Notes: a model not told the origin generated them from the sequence alone. Positions 34,799 to 44,775 are shown, counted from the stretch's first letter. The stretch: DNA of 64,000 bases from CAG-791 sp000431495 (GCA_052117605.1 JBQKIT010000008.1), one strand, 5' to 3'. Translations and numbers: made by a program.

Positions 34799-37422
34799 GC
34801 CTGCTTTCCTCCTTTCTTCTGTGTCTTTCTCTCCGCAGCCTCATCCTGGGTCTCATCCTCATTCAGGGTCTCCTCCGGATCGTCGATATCTTCATCCATA
34901 TCCTGTGCTCCGGCAGCTTCCTCAACCGGCCCCGGCAGCTTTCCCTGCGCATCCGTTCCGGCATCCGGATCCGATGCCTTTTCCATGCTTCCGGACACAA
35001 CGATTGCCTTGACATCGCCGCGTACCACCGCATTCATGGTTCCGATGACCGTGCCGTTGATGGTTCCGCGGATTGCACCGTTGATCACAACCGTTCCCGT
35101 CTCTTCCTTGGTCTTTACCGGCCGCTCTATCTCGAAGGTTGTCTTCTCAATCAGCTTGTCACCGACCAGCAGGATCTGCGGCAGAACAAACATAACCAGG
35201 AAAACAGAAATCATGGTTCCCCGTCCCAGGCATTCTCCGATTCCGGCAATGCAGGCATCCGAGGTCATCTGCCCGATGAACACCCCTGCAAGAATCATCA
35301 TGGAGCCGGAGGTAATGATCGTCGGAAACGAGAAGTTCAGTGCTTCAATGATGGAGTTCTTGCGGCTCTGCGTCTTCCTGCAATCCATATACCTGCTGGA
35401 GATGACAATGGCATAGTCGATATTCGCACCCATCTGAATCGAGCTGACAATCAGATAGCCCATGAAGAAGACCTTCTCATGAATCAGCGTCGGAATTCCG
35501 AAGTTAATGAAGATCGCACCCTCAATGACAACAACCAGAAGAACCGGAAGTCCCGAGGATTTGAAGGTAAACAGAAGAATCACCAGCACGAACAGAATCG
35601 ACATGACACTGACGACAATGTTGTCTCTTTCAAACGAGTTTCTCAGGTCTCTCTGGGAGGTGCTGTCGCCGACGACATAAACCGAGCTGCCTTCGTAATA
35701 GGACTGTGCCAGATCGTGCATGGTCTGAACGAAATCAAACGAGGCATCATCCTGCTCCGGAAGCGGAATGGTCAGATACACCAGAATCCGGTCATACTTC
35801 TCGCCCTCAAGCTGCTTGCGTCCGTCACTGATCTGCTGATAGGCAGAGGAAAGTGTCTCCTGCGTATCGGAATCCAGCGTCACATAGCCTTCCTCCGACT
35901 TCTCATAGACGAACATCAGCATATCCATAAGCGGAACCTTGTAGGAAGAAATGCCGCCGACAATCCGTCCGTACTCCTCCTGATCCGCCGCGTACGTCGT
36001 ATAGAGAAGCTCCGCAACCTCATAGTCGAGGTCCAGAAGCTCCGAAAAATCTCTCGGAGAAAGCTCATCCGTCAGCATATAGCCGCCCATTGCCTCTGTA
36101 TTGGCAAGGCCCTGACAGTAATCCACCTCCGTATAGGATTCAAGATCCTTGATCAGCTTCGCCTCCTTTTTGTAATTTCCGGAGGGAACCACGACAGCGC
36201 AGAAATTCTCGGAGCCGAAATTATCCTCGATCAGCTCCTCCGCCTTCTGCTGACTGTTCTGTACCGGCGTCGGCAATGTGGAATAGCCGTACACATATGG
36301 AGTCTTCTGGGAAAGTACCGCAAACACAACAAAAACAACACCGAAAATAGCGGGAAGAACGAAGCGTGACCGGTAGGCAAAGCGGCCAACCGCACTGATT
36401 TTCGGGACAAAGTTCTTGTGCTTCGTCCGCTCCATCATGCCGGAGAACAGAACAAGGAGTCCCGGCATCAGCGTAAATACGGAAAGAAGACTCAACAGGA
36501 TTGCCTTGATCAGGACAACACCAAGGTCCGCACCGATCCGGTACTGCATGAAGATCATGGCCATCAGACCGGAAATGGTTGTCAGGGAGCTGGAACAGAT
36601 TTCCGGAATGGATTTCGAAAGCGCTACCACGACCGCATCGTGCACATCGTAGTCCTTCAGCTCTTCCTTGTACCGGTTGCAGAAAATAATGGCGTAGTCC
36701 ACAGACAGCGCAAGCTGCAGGATCGAGGAAACCGAATTTGAAACAAAGGAGATGGTTCCGAGAAGGAAATTGGTTCCGCCATTCAGCAGCATTGAGGCAA
36801 CAAACGTTATCAGAAGGACCGGAATCTCTCCGTAGGATTCGCTGGTCAGAAGCAGCACCGTAACCACAACCACTGCAACCAGCACCATGATCTTATTGAT
36901 CTCTTCCTGAATGATCTCCGCCTGCTGATCTCCCAGAGTGGTGCTGACGTAGATATCATAATCGGACAGCCTGTCCTTGACGTTGTTCAAGGCCTCCAGC
37001 GCCCGGTCATCCGTCTCATCATAGGAAAATGTAATCTTGTAGAGCGCCGAGCCGTTGTTGTAGTGCTCCACAAAATCAGCCTGGTCCGCATCCTCATCGG
37101 TGAATTCCACCTGAGAAACGCCGTCCATTCCCTCGATTTCACTCTGGAGCTCCTTTGCATCCGGGAAAGAAATGTTGGCAACCATCACCTTGGCCGTTCC
37201 GAAGGTAACAAACTCCTTCTCCATCACCTCAAGGCCCTGCTTCGTTTCGGTTGTTTCCGGAAGATAATCCGCAAGATCATTGTTGACCTTGACCCAATTC
37301 GTTGCGATCACCGAAAAAATCAGTGCGATGATATAAATCAGGAAAAACAGCATCCTCTTGTCCACAATAAAGGATGCGATCCGAATCATTGCCGAATTGC
37401 CTTTCTGCTTGTTCTCTTCCAT
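34795..37422 (-). CDS. MMPL/RND-family permease
   Basis: 875 residues from MEENKQKGNSAMIRI, chosen because GGAAGG lies upstream; the region further 5' contains the promoter. Two symmetric halves, each with a large extracellular loop and five to six helices: helix 1 at about 20-40 (MLFFLIYIIALIFSVIA), block FVASMLLNGGTNFLLGTISF, then VVSIQMGANIDYAIVISSRY-like segments in the second half. About 120 residues follow the last helix; this tail holds a short-repeat segment (VINGAIRGTINGTVIG, then MNAVVRGDVKAIVVSG) that resembles bactofilin beta-helix turns, then an acidic stretch. Coupled to the GLUG surface protein. Substrate unknown; MMPL proteins move lipids or drugs. Confidence 0.88.
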   Translation of the reverse strand: MEENKQKGNSAMIRIASFIVDKRMLFFLIYIIALIFSVIATNWVKVNNDLADYLPETTETKQGLEVMEKEFVTFGTAKVMVANISFPDAKELQSEIEGMDGVSQVEFTDEDADQADFVEHYNNGSALYKITFSYDETDDRALEALNNVKDRLSDYDIYVSTTLGDQQAEIIQEEINKIMVLVAVVVVTVLLLTSESYGEIPVLLITFVASMLLNGGTNFLLGTISFVSNSVSSILQLALSVDYAIIFCNRYKEELKDYDVHDAVVVALSKSIPEICSSSLTTISGLMAMIFMQYRIGADLGVVLIKAILLSLLSVFTLMPGLLVLFSGMMERTKHKNFVPKISAVGRFAYRSRFVLPAIFGVVFVVFAVLSQKTPYVYGYSTLPTPVQNSQQKAEELIEDNFGSENFCAVVVPSGNYKKEAKLIKDLESYTEVDYCQGLANTEAMGGYMLTDELSPRDFSELLDLDYEVAELLYTTYAADQEEYGRIVGGISSYKVPLMDMLMFVYEKSEEGYVTLDSDTQETLSSAYQQISDGRKQLEGEKYDRILVYLTIPLPEQDDASFDFVQTMHDLAQSYYEGSSVYVVGDSTSQRDLRNSFERDNIVVSVMSILFVLVILLFTFKSSGLPVLLVVVIEGAIFINFGIPTLIHEKVFFMGYLIVSSIQMGANIDYAIVISSRYMDCRKTQSRKNSIIEALNFSFPTIITSGSMMILAGVFIGQMTSDACIAGIGECLGRGTMISVFLVMFVLPQILLVGDKLIEKTTFEIERPVKTKEETGTVVINGAIRGTINGTVIGTMNAVVRGDVKAIVVSGSMEKASDPDAGTDAQGKLPGPVEEAAGAQDMDEDIDDPEETLNEDETQDEAAERKTQKKGGKQA

Positions 37423-37485
37423 GCTTTCCTTCCCTGCCGCATCCCCGGCGGCGCATTTTTCTGACTGTCGGTCATAACATTCCCA

Positions 37486-37513
37486 AGGATACCATGATTC
37501 TGTCCGATTGCAA
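37486..37513 (-). promoter_or_regulatory. Promoter of the MMPL-GLUG operon
   Basis: On the minus strand TTGCAA (37508-37513), 16 bp, TGG-TATCCT (-10 at 37486-37491, extended -10). Confidence 0.5.
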
Positions 37514-37555
37514 ATGAAAAAAGTGTAAATTCGCCCGCCGAAACCTCCCTCAAAC

Positions 37556-38875
37556 TTACCAGCTGGCCCAGCCATCCTCATCCAGGGACACCCCGCAGCT
37601 TCCGGATAAATCTCTCATCTCCTGCAGGACACGCTCCTTCTCCGCTCCCTCAAGAAGCCGCACAGCCGTGCCGCTCTGAAGACAGGGAACAAAACGAAGC
37701 CCGGTCATCTTTTTCTCCTTCGCAGAAAACTGTACCTGCAGAAGTCCTGTGTCCGTGGTATACGAGGTAAAATAAAAGTTCCCGAGGCTGTAGGCAACCG
37801 GCTTTCCGTTTACGGCACCGATTGCCTGCAGGACATGCGGATGGCCGCCGACGATCAGGTCCGCCCCGGCACCTGTAATTCCGTCCGCCAGAATATCCTG
37901 CCGGTATTCCTTCTGCATTTCGCTCTCCACGCCCCAGTGGATGCAGACAATGACAAAATCCGCATTCTCTCTCGCCGTCTTCACCTCGTCGTATAATCTC
38001 GAAGGATCCCAGCATCGGAACACGCCCGGAAGAGTATCCGTAGCACCTCTCGTATCCGGGTTGTCAAACTGCTCCACCTGCGTCGTGCTGATGAGCGCTA
38101 TCCGCATTTTTGTATTTCCCTCATCCCGCGGCAGGCCGTCCGGGGATTTCCCGGCAAGCACGGCTCCGTCCGGTCCCAGATCGAAATATACCGCCGAAGA
38201 AGCCTCTTCCATATTCTTTCCGGCACCAATGTACGGAATGTCCGCATCCTGCAGCGTAGAGAGCGTATCCAGAAGCCCCGTCTCGCCATAGTCGAAGACG
38301 TGATTATTCGCCAGTGTCACAAGATCCGCGCCCATTTCGTGAAGCCATTCTGCCGTATCCGGTCTTGCCCGAAGCGTATAGGTTTTATCCAGAAGCGGCG
38401 ATCCGCCGAGGCTGTAGCAGAATTCGTTGTTGACGGTAAAAACATCCGCCCCCTGCATCAGTTCCAGAACCCCCGCATCAAACCTCGACAGGATACCGCT
38501 CTGCCTTGCCGCAGCTCCCGTTGCATAATTCTCATCAAACAGAATGTCTCCGGCAAAGGTAAAGGTGATCGTACGTTCTTCCTCCGGAAGCTCCAAAAGC
38601 TCCTCTTCCTTCTTCTGTTCTTCCGCTTCTTCCAGCGCATTTCGCTGCTCCTGCAGTACCGCAGCAAGATACGGGTCTCCGAAAAAGACCGGTTTCGCAT
38701 ACGGCCGGTCACGAAGAAGCGCCTCCCCGGAATAGACTGCTGTCTTCTCCATTCGAGGAGAGCCCGCTTCTTCCTCAAAAATGCCAAAAACCGCCGGCTG
38801 CAGGGCCAAAAGCCCTGCACCGACGGTTAGTATTACGCCAAGTGCGATGAAAAATGTCCGTATTCTCTTTCTCAC
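37556..38875 (-). CDS. CapA-family metallophosphatase-like protein
   Basis: 439 residues: N-terminal membrane anchor (RIRTFFIALGVILTVGAGLL), a Glu-rich helical linker (about 70-100), then the PGA_cap domain: TFTFAGDILFDENYA (metal-binding Asp), NNEFCYSL, DLVTLANNHVFDYG (Asn-His), VIVCIHWGVESE and DLIVGGHPHVLQAIG (His-Pro-His), ending in a segment like AYSLGNFYF. Relatives act in poly-gamma-glutamate or wall polymer handling. Its ATG overlaps the stop of the LCP gene by four bases, so the two are coupled. Confidence 0.92.
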   Translation of the reverse strand: MRKRIRTFFIALGVILTVGAGLLALQPAVFGIFEEEAGSPRMEKTAVYSGEALLRDRPYAKPVFFGDPYLAAVLQEQRNALEEAEEQKKEEELLELPEEERTITFTFAGDILFDENYATGAAARQSGILSRFDAGVLELMQGADVFTVNNEFCYSLGGSPLLDKTYTLRARPDTAEWLHEMGADLVTLANNHVFDYGETGLLDTLSTLQDADIPYIGAGKNMEEASSAVYFDLGPDGAVLAGKSPDGLPRDEGNTKMRIALISTTQVEQFDNPDTRGATDTLPGVFRCWDPSRLYDEVKTARENADFVIVCIHWGVESEMQKEYRQDILADGITGAGADLIVGGHPHVLQAIGAVNGKPVAYSLGNFYFTSYTTDTGLLQVQFSAKEKKMTGLRFVPCLQSGTAVRLLEGAEKERVLQEMRDLSGSCGVSLDEDGWASW

Positions 38876-40896
38876 TGTCCCTGTACCACTCCGGAATCTG
38901 CTGCCGCACCGGAAGCATCCACGGTCACGCCATCTGCGGAGTGTGCCGTTACGGTTGTCCCGTTTCCGGTATCCGCTGCTGTCACCGTGGTTGCTCCGTT
39001 TACAGGATTCGAAGCAACGGCCGTTCTGACTCCAGTTGCTTCATTATAATACACGATGGTCACAATTCCAGTTGCAGGGTCGGTTGTCGTCGACTCTACC
39101 GCGCCAAGGGAAGAAGCCGTACCCGCAGCTGCCTGCGCATCTGCAGAAGAAGCACCTGCCGCGTCATTTCCGGCACCGGACACTGTTCCTGTCCCGGCTG
39201 CTGCATTTGCTCCCTGATCAGCCAGACCATCTGCAGCAATACCGCCCGCTGCAGCTGTGCCGACTCCCTGGGAAGAAGGCGTTTCAACAAGTGTCGGCAT
39301 GGATTTTCCGGTCTTCTGAATGTAGGTTTCCTTTCCGACCGCAGCCTCTGCATCCTGATAATTCTGCTTGTAGGATTCGGAATTCTTATAAGAATACTCA
39401 CCGGCTGCCGAGCCATACTTCTCTGACAGCTCTTCCGCGGTTGTTTCTCCGTACAGGAAGTTCTGCAGCTCCTCCGCGTTTGTTTCAAAATCCAGCGCCA
39501 GCACCTTTCTTCCGCACATGCCATCCATCAGGCCGTACGTGTGTTTCAGAGGGAAGGTCGTCGTGTCATAATCCATGTTGACAAAGGTCGCAGCCTCCGG
39601 AATCAGACTTGCAATATCGCCCTCTGTCAGATTGGTCTGAACCAGAGGAAGCACATTGTTCAGAAGCTTATCCAGCTCGGTGACACTCAGCTTCTTCAGG
39701 TTCTCCACCGCAGCCAGGATCACCTTGCGCTGCCGCTCCACACGGTGCCAGTCATCATCGATTGCGCGAAGTCTCGCATAGCACATCGCTGTCGCACCGT
39801 TCAGGTGATTGATGCCAGGAACCAGATCCTGCTGCACCTCCTTCTCCACGTGCATTCCCTTGATGTTGCCAGCTGTAAAGGTTCCTTCCGGGTGATTGAT
39901 GTTATTGCACTCCGCTTCGGTCATATCGATATCTACGCCGCCGACCGAATCCACCAGCTCCATGAAGGTCCGGATGTTGACACGAATGTACTTCGTGACA
40001 TCCACCTTGAAATTCTCGCGAATCTGCCGCGTCATCAGGTACGGACCGCCGTACCAGAACATATGCGTCAGCCAGTCCCACTGCCCTTCGTATTCTCCGG
40101 AAGGGATCTTCACACCGATGGCACGCTCAAAGCTGACCAGATGTACCTGATTCGTCTCACGATTGATGGACAGAAGAATGCAGGTATCGCCTCTTGCATT
40201 GTCATTAAACTTCGTGGTGCGGTCATCGGTTCCGAGCAGAAGGATATTGAATACCGCCTTATCCTCCTCGATCTCGCCCGTTGCCTCAATTGCCTGTTTC
40301 TCTTCGATTTCACGTGACTGAAGCTCCTCGTTCTCAAGCTCGTCCTGTGAATCGCCCTCTGCGGAAACCTCCGTGCCGGCAAATTTCCCGTCACTGATGT
40401 TCATCAGACGATATTTACTGTGGAAGTACCCATACGCCACAAGTCCAAGGGCCAGAACAACCACCAGAACAATCGCCACAATACGGATCCAGAGCTTCAG
40501 TCCAAGGAACTTCTGCCACAGGTCCTTCCACTTTGCAGCAAAGCCCTCTTTCCTTTCCTCCGGCATTTCCTCTTTCTGCCAGGCAAGCTCTACCCCTTCG
40601 GCAGGCTCTTTCTGCTCCCGTGCAGATTCTGCGTTCTCCGAAGACTCTGCCTTCTGCTCTTTGGCATGCTCCGCGCGCTTTTCTGCTTCCTTCCTTCGGC
40701 TCTCGCGGTTTGCCGCGATGTCCTCCAGTTCCTCTCTTGCCTCTTCCGCAAGCTCCTCTGCAAGCTCTGCCTTCTCTTCTTCCCGGAGTTCTTCCGCCTT
40801 AGCGGCGGCTGCCTCCTGCTGCCTTGCCTGCCTGCTTGCCTCCGCTGCCCTGCGATTCTTTTTCTGCTGCTTTCTGCTGTTCTTTTTCTTCGTCAC
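38872..40896 (-). CDS. LytR-CpsA-Psr (LCP) family cell-wall polymer ligase
   Basis: LCP proteins transfer undecaprenyl-linked glycopolymers to peptidoglycan on the outer face of the membrane. Here a highly charged Glu/Ala/Lys cytosolic coiled-coil (to about residue 135) precedes one helix (IRIVAIVLVVVLALGLVAYG). The LCP domain follows (VFNILLLGTDDR, ARGDTCILLSIN, LVSFERAIGVKIPSG, VDSVGGVDIDM, CYARLRAIDDDWHRVERQRK), then an Ala/Gly/Thr low-complexity tail. The start is uncertain. I chose the GTG at 40896 because AAAAAGG precedes it and because the promoter at 40951-40979 would begin the mRNA at about 40944, exactly on the most upstream in-frame ATG. That ATG would give 690 residues. Confidence 0.88.
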   Translation of the reverse strand: MTKKKNSRKQQKKNRRAAEASRQARQQEAAAAKAEELREEEKAELAEELAEEAREELEDIAANRESRRKEAEKRAEHAKEQKAESSENAESAREQKEPAEGVELAWQKEEMPEERKEGFAAKWKDLWQKFLGLKLWIRIVAIVLVVVLALGLVAYGYFHSKYRLMNISDGKFAGTEVSAEGDSQDELENEELQSREIEEKQAIEATGEIEEDKAVFNILLLGTDDRTTKFNDNARGDTCILLSINRETNQVHLVSFERAIGVKIPSGEYEGQWDWLTHMFWYGGPYLMTRQIRENFKVDVTKYIRVNIRTFMELVDSVGGVDIDMTEAECNNINHPEGTFTAGNIKGMHVEKEVQQDLVPGINHLNGATAMCYARLRAIDDDWHRVERQRKVILAAVENLKKLSVTELDKLLNNVLPLVQTNLTEGDIASLIPEAATFVNMDYDTTTFPLKHTYGLMDGMCGRKVLALDFETNAEELQNFLYGETTAEELSEKYGSAAGEYSYKNSESYKQNYQDAEAAVGKETYIQKTGKSMPTLVETPSSQGVGTAAAGGIAADGLADQGANAAAGTGTVSGAGNDAAGASSADAQAAAGTASSLGAVESTTTDPATGIVTIVYYNEATGVRTAVASNPVNGATTVTAADTGNGTTVTAHSADGVTVDASGAAADSGVVQGQ

Positions 40897-40950
40897 AATC
40901 GGTACCTTTTTCTGCAAATCATGGTTCATTCTGAAACATATCAATGCATG

Positions 40951-40979
40951 ATTTTAGCGCGATTTTTCATGGTGTGCAA
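40951..40979 (-). promoter_or_regulatory. Promoter of the LCP-CapA unit, inside the MATE gene end
   Basis: On the minus strand TTGCAC (40974-40979), 17 bp, TAAAAT (40951-40956). Confidence 0.7.
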
Positions 40980-42384
40980 CGATTCCGTATTTTTCCCGAA
41001 ATGCCCCGATCGTTTTCCTTCCTGCGTCCGACACCGGCTTGATCCATTTCATGGAATACAGATGGATCTGCATGATGACATATCGGATCGGCTCATCCAC
41101 ATAGCACAGGGTAAAGACCACAAGGAACGGCAGATGGAGCGGCCCGTTTGCAAGATGAATGACCGGCTGAACCAAAAGGAACATAAACGCGATTTCCAGG
41201 GTCGAGCCGAAGGCCGAATCTCCCGCAGAACGATACATGTCGTTCTGTACCCAGTTTCCCATACGGATCGTTCCCAGAACGGTGTAAATCGCAAACATCG
41301 CAAACGCAAGACGGTAGGATTCTCCCGACAGTCCCATTGCATGAAGGATCGGAGAATGCAGCGCCAGAACAATCAGACACACGCACAGGATGATCACCTG
41401 ACAGCTGTACACAAGGCGCCAGCCTCTGGAATAGGCTTCTTCGTGGTTTCCGGCTCCCACCTCCTTGCCGACAAGGACCGTTGCCGCAGAGGAAAAGCCT
41501 GCAAAGAAGCCGATGACCAGTCCCTCCAGTGTACGAAAGACCGCAGTCGCCGCAATCGCCTGCTCCGCCTGATGTCCGAGGACAATGTTGATCAGCATGT
41601 TGCCGACGCCAATCAGCACCTCGTTCAGGATAATCGGGAAGCTTTTCTTCAGAAATTCCTTCAGAAGCGCCCCGTCCCATTTCCAGTGTCCGGAAATATC
41701 AAGAAGATACGGAACATGCTTGATCTTCGCCGTCACCACGATGACAAGCACATTAACAATAGAAGAAAGGATGGTTCCGACAGACGCTCCGCGAACTCCC
41801 ATGGCAGGAAACCCGAGCTTTCCGAAGATCAGGATATAGTTGCAGACGCAGTTCGTAATCACCGCAGCAATTGCTCCAGCAAGCGGAATTTTCACACGCT
41901 CCACCGAACGCAGAAGCGCTGACATGGCAACCGCCAGGACCTGAAACACATAGGAAAAGCCGACGAGACTCAGGTACTCCACGCCAATCTTCTGAATCGG
42001 TTCCGAGTTCGTATAGAGCTGCATGACCCACATTGGCTTGCACAGTGCAAGATACGTTGCCGCTGTCGCCGTGATCGCAACAAAGGCCAGCATGATTCCA
42101 TAGGATTTCCGGATTCCATCATGGTTTCCCTCCCCCCAGAACTGCGCAATGAACAGCATTCCGCCACCGATAAAGCCCCAGTATCCGGAGAACATCAGAC
42201 TGGTAAACTGTGCGCATAATCCGACTGCGCCCACCGTGGTTTCCCCCAGTCTTCCCAGCATAATGGTATCCACCATGCTCCCCGTTGTAGACAGAAGATT
42301 CTGCATCGCGACCGGAAGCGCGATGGTCATCATCATTGCCAGAAGCTCCTTCCAGGAGGTCTTCTGCGGTACCTTGGTTCTCAT
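40954..42384 (-). CDS. MATE-family efflux transporter
   Basis: 476 residues with about 12 helices. MATE features: ALPVAMQNLLSTTGSMVDTIMLGRLGE near the N-terminus, the block GFIGGGMLFIAQFWGEGNH, AVSMSALLRSVERVKIPL-like segments, and the second-half repeat ATAVFRTLEGLVIGFFAGFSSAATVLVGKEVGAGN. It exports drugs or metabolites with Na+ or H+. GAGGGAG lies about ten bases upstream of ATG. Followed immediately by the LCP promoter. Confidence 0.93.
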   Translation of the reverse strand: MRTKVPQKTSWKELLAMMMTIALPVAMQNLLSTTGSMVDTIMLGRLGETTVGAVGLCAQFTSLMFSGYWGFIGGGMLFIAQFWGEGNHDGIRKSYGIMLAFVAITATAATYLALCKPMWVMQLYTNSEPIQKIGVEYLSLVGFSYVFQVLAVAMSALLRSVERVKIPLAGAIAAVITNCVCNYILIFGKLGFPAMGVRGASVGTILSSIVNVLVIVVTAKIKHVPYLLDISGHWKWDGALLKEFLKKSFPIILNEVLIGVGNMLINIVLGHQAEQAIAATAVFRTLEGLVIGFFAGFSSAATVLVGKEVGAGNHEEAYSRGWRLVYSCQVIILCVCLIVLALHSPILHAMGLSGESYRLAFAMFAIYTVLGTIRMGNWVQNDMYRSAGDSAFGSTLEIAFMFLLVQPVIHLANGPLHLPFLVVFTLCYVDEPIRYVIMQIHLYSMKWIKPVSDAGRKTIGAFREKYGIVAHHEKSR

Positions 42385-42488
42385 GTTTCGTTTTCTCCCT
42401 CGCTTATCGTAAATATCCGTAATGCGTCATTTTCGTACGCATCTTATCAGCATAGCAAACCGCATTTTAGATTTACAAGATGGGAAAA

Positions 42489-43478
42489 TCACGATATTTC
42501 GCTTATATTTTTGTACAGACTATGCTTCCTCTCATCCGACGTGAACGCCGCCTCTGCAGCATTCCGCAGGATCATCTTTTCCTGTTCCGTGGTCAGCCCG
42601 AAGTGCTCCTTCAGGAAACGAAACTCCCGGGAGATGGTTGTCCCTTCAATCGCAGGATCATCCGTATTTACAGTGACCTTGATCCTGCTTTCCAGATACA
42701 TAAGAAGCGGATAATCCTCCATATTCTCAATCGATCTGGTATATCGGTTGCTGGTCGGACACATTTCAAGGGCAATCCCCTTCGAACGGATTTCCTCCAG
42801 GATCTCCGGATTCTTTCTGGCCCGCACGCCGTGACCGATTCGCACGGCTCCCATTTCCAGTGCAGCCCGCACGCTGTCTTCCCCATCCGCCTCTCCGGCA
42901 TGGATGGTCATCGGGATTCCACTCTCCCCCGCTCTCCGGAACAGCTCCAAATAATCCCTCGTAGGGAACAGCGCCTCCGCGCCGGCAAGATCCACCGCGG
43001 TCACTCCTCCGTCCTTGGTAAGGAACCTCCGTGCCAGCTCCAGGTTCTCTTCGTTTTCCTTCTGATTGTCTGCTCCGCGCATGCAGGCAAGGATCAGATT
43101 CGCCGAAATCGGGGCATCCTGCAGTCCCTCCAGCGCAGCCCGAAGGACCTCCTCCTGCGACAAGCCTTTCCTGGTGTGCAGTTGCGGCGAGAAGCGAATT
43201 TCCGCATAGATCACCCCTTCTCGTTTCTGTTCCTCAAGAACCAGCTGCACTGCCCTGCGGATCCCTGCCTTCGTCTGAAGCAGTGACAGCGGCAGCTCGA
43301 AACACCGCAGGAAATCATTCAGGCTCGTGCACCCCTCCGGGACGGAAATCAGCTTTTCCAGCTCTTTCTCTGTCTTCGCCGGCAAAGAAATCCCCTGCAT
43401 TTCGGCAAGCTCTATCGCAGTCTCCGCCGTGATGGCTCCGTCAAGGTGCAGGTGGAGATCGATATATTTCGTTCCCAT
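42489..43478 (-). CDS. Adenosine deaminase
   Basis: Deaminates adenosine to inosine (purine salvage). Start MGTKYIDLHLHLDG chosen for GGAAGGG upstream. The 329 residues have the zinc ligands His9 and His11 (DLHLHLDG), TIHAGEADG (His and catalytic Glu), and TVNTDDPAI (zinc Asp pair) near residue 280, plus the intermediate HGVRARKNPE and ALEMCPTSN blocks. Sixteen bases after the DUF4143 ATPase stop, so possibly in one transcript with it. Adenine or 6-aminodeoxyfutalosine deaminase specificity is not excluded. Confidence 0.92.
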   Translation of the reverse strand: MGTKYIDLHLHLDGAITAETAIELAEMQGISLPAKTEKELEKLISVPEGCTSLNDFLRCFELPLSLLQTKAGIRRAVQLVLEEQKREGVIYAEIRFSPQLHTRKGLSQEEVLRAALEGLQDAPISANLILACMRGADNQKENEENLELARRFLTKDGGVTAVDLAGAEALFPTRDYLELFRRAGESGIPMTIHAGEADGEDSVRAALEMGAVRIGHGVRARKNPEILEEIRSKGIALEMCPTSNRYTRSIENMEDYPLLMYLESRIKVTVNTDDPAIEGTTISREFRFLKEHFGLTTEQEKMILRNAAEAAFTSDERKHSLYKNISEIS

Positions 43479-43494
43479 GGAATTTCCCTTCCTC

Positions 43495-44775
43495 TCAATT
43501 CTTAAGTGCCGTGATCGGTACAACAAAAACACCATCCGGCCTCTGATAGACCGCATTTGACAGGCCGCATACAACGCAGAGCACTTTCGGGGCCTTTGCT
43601 TTCTCGTCCGATGCAATTTCTTTCTGTATTGCCAGAAGATTCTCTGCCGCCGTGTCTATCTGATTTGCTCCAAGCTTGATTTCAAAGGCCGCCCATTCTC
43701 CATCCGGCATTTCGACCACAGCATCAATTTCGCGATTATTGTAATCCTGATAATGATACAGACTCCCGCCAAACGATTCCGCATAAATTCGCAAATCCCG
43801 TTCACAGAGAGCTTCGAAGAGAAAGCCCAGTGTTTCAAGATCCCCTAACAGCCGATCCGGAGTTGCCTTTAAAAGTGCACATGCCAGCGACGGATCTGCA
43901 AGATGCCTTTTTTCTGCCTGCTTGATGCGCACTGCAGACCGTATCCCGGATGCTGAGAACGGCAGCTGATTGTCCGTGAGAAACAATCGTTTGAAAATAT
44001 CCAGATAAGACGCCACTGTATTACCGTCAATATCTTCATCATCCACCGCTTTGACATCTTTGATCAATGTCCGGTTGGTCACCGTGGTACTCTCATTCCT
44101 TGCGAGAGAACGCAGCAGCTTCTCCATTTTGGAGGTGTCCCGTTTCACGTCATCCACACGATATACGTCATCATTCAATACTGCAGATATATATTCACTG
44201 GAAAGCAACGATGCATGTTCTGTATCAAGTCCCAGATTTCCCGGCCAACCGCCGCGAACAATATACCGGATCAGATCCCTGAGATTCACTTCTCCTGTCA
44301 GCGCAGAAGCAACTTCTCCCAGACACAGCTTCTCCAGCGAAACCATTCCACTGGAATCCCCGGATTCATACAACGACATTGGCCGCATTCTAAGTCTTCC
44401 GATTCGTCCTGCTCCGCTGTGGAGAATTCCTTTATGGTTCGGAGTTGCTGAGCCAGTCAGAATAAACTGCCCTTTTCCCGTGTGTTGATCTACCCGATAG
44501 CGTACTGCATCCCAAAGGGACGGCACCTCCTGCCATTCATCAATCAATCTTGGAGGAAGCCCCTCCAGCACCATCTCCGGGGACATTTGTGCCAGCTGCC
44601 TGTTCTGAAAGTTTCCCGCAGGATCTCCTATATATATTTCACTCCTTGCATGCTGCGACGAAGTCCACGTCTTGCCGCACCATTTCGGTCCCTCAATGCA
44701 AACCGCTCCGAATGCAGACAAATATGACTCCAGCCTGTCATCGATAATCCTCGGCCTGTATTCCCGCTTTTCCAT
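43495..44775 (-). CDS. DUF4143 ATPase (AAA domain plus DUF4143)
   Basis: 426 residues. N-terminal AAA-14 type ATPase with Walker A GPKWCGKT at 29-36, Walker B RLIDEWQE (Asp79, Glu80) and sensor ILTGSATP. A C-terminal DUF4143 domain carries a PD-(D/E)XK-like pattern, NNREIDAVVEMPDG followed by AAFEIKLG. Such proteins are common, often patchily distributed, and mostly uncharacterised; some occur with toxin-antitoxin or restriction-like loci. AAGGAGG lies about eight bases before ATG. Its promoter is embedded in five exact-period 23-bp direct repeats, unlike any other gene here. Confidence 0.88.
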   Translation of the reverse strand: MEKREYRPRIIDDRLESYLSAFGAVCIEGPKWCGKTWTSSQHARSEIYIGDPAGNFQNRQLAQMSPEMVLEGLPPRLIDEWQEVPSLWDAVRYRVDQHTGKGQFILTGSATPNHKGILHSGAGRIGRLRMRPMSLYESGDSSGMVSLEKLCLGEVASALTGEVNLRDLIRYIVRGGWPGNLGLDTEHASLLSSEYISAVLNDDVYRVDDVKRDTSKMEKLLRSLARNESTTVTNRTLIKDVKAVDDEDIDGNTVASYLDIFKRLFLTDNQLPFSASGIRSAVRIKQAEKRHLADPSLACALLKATPDRLLGDLETLGFLFEALCERDLRIYAESFGGSLYHYQDYNNREIDAVVEMPDGEWAAFEIKLGANQIDTAAENLLAIQKEIASDEKAKAPKVLCVVCGLSNAVYQRPDGVFVVPITALKN

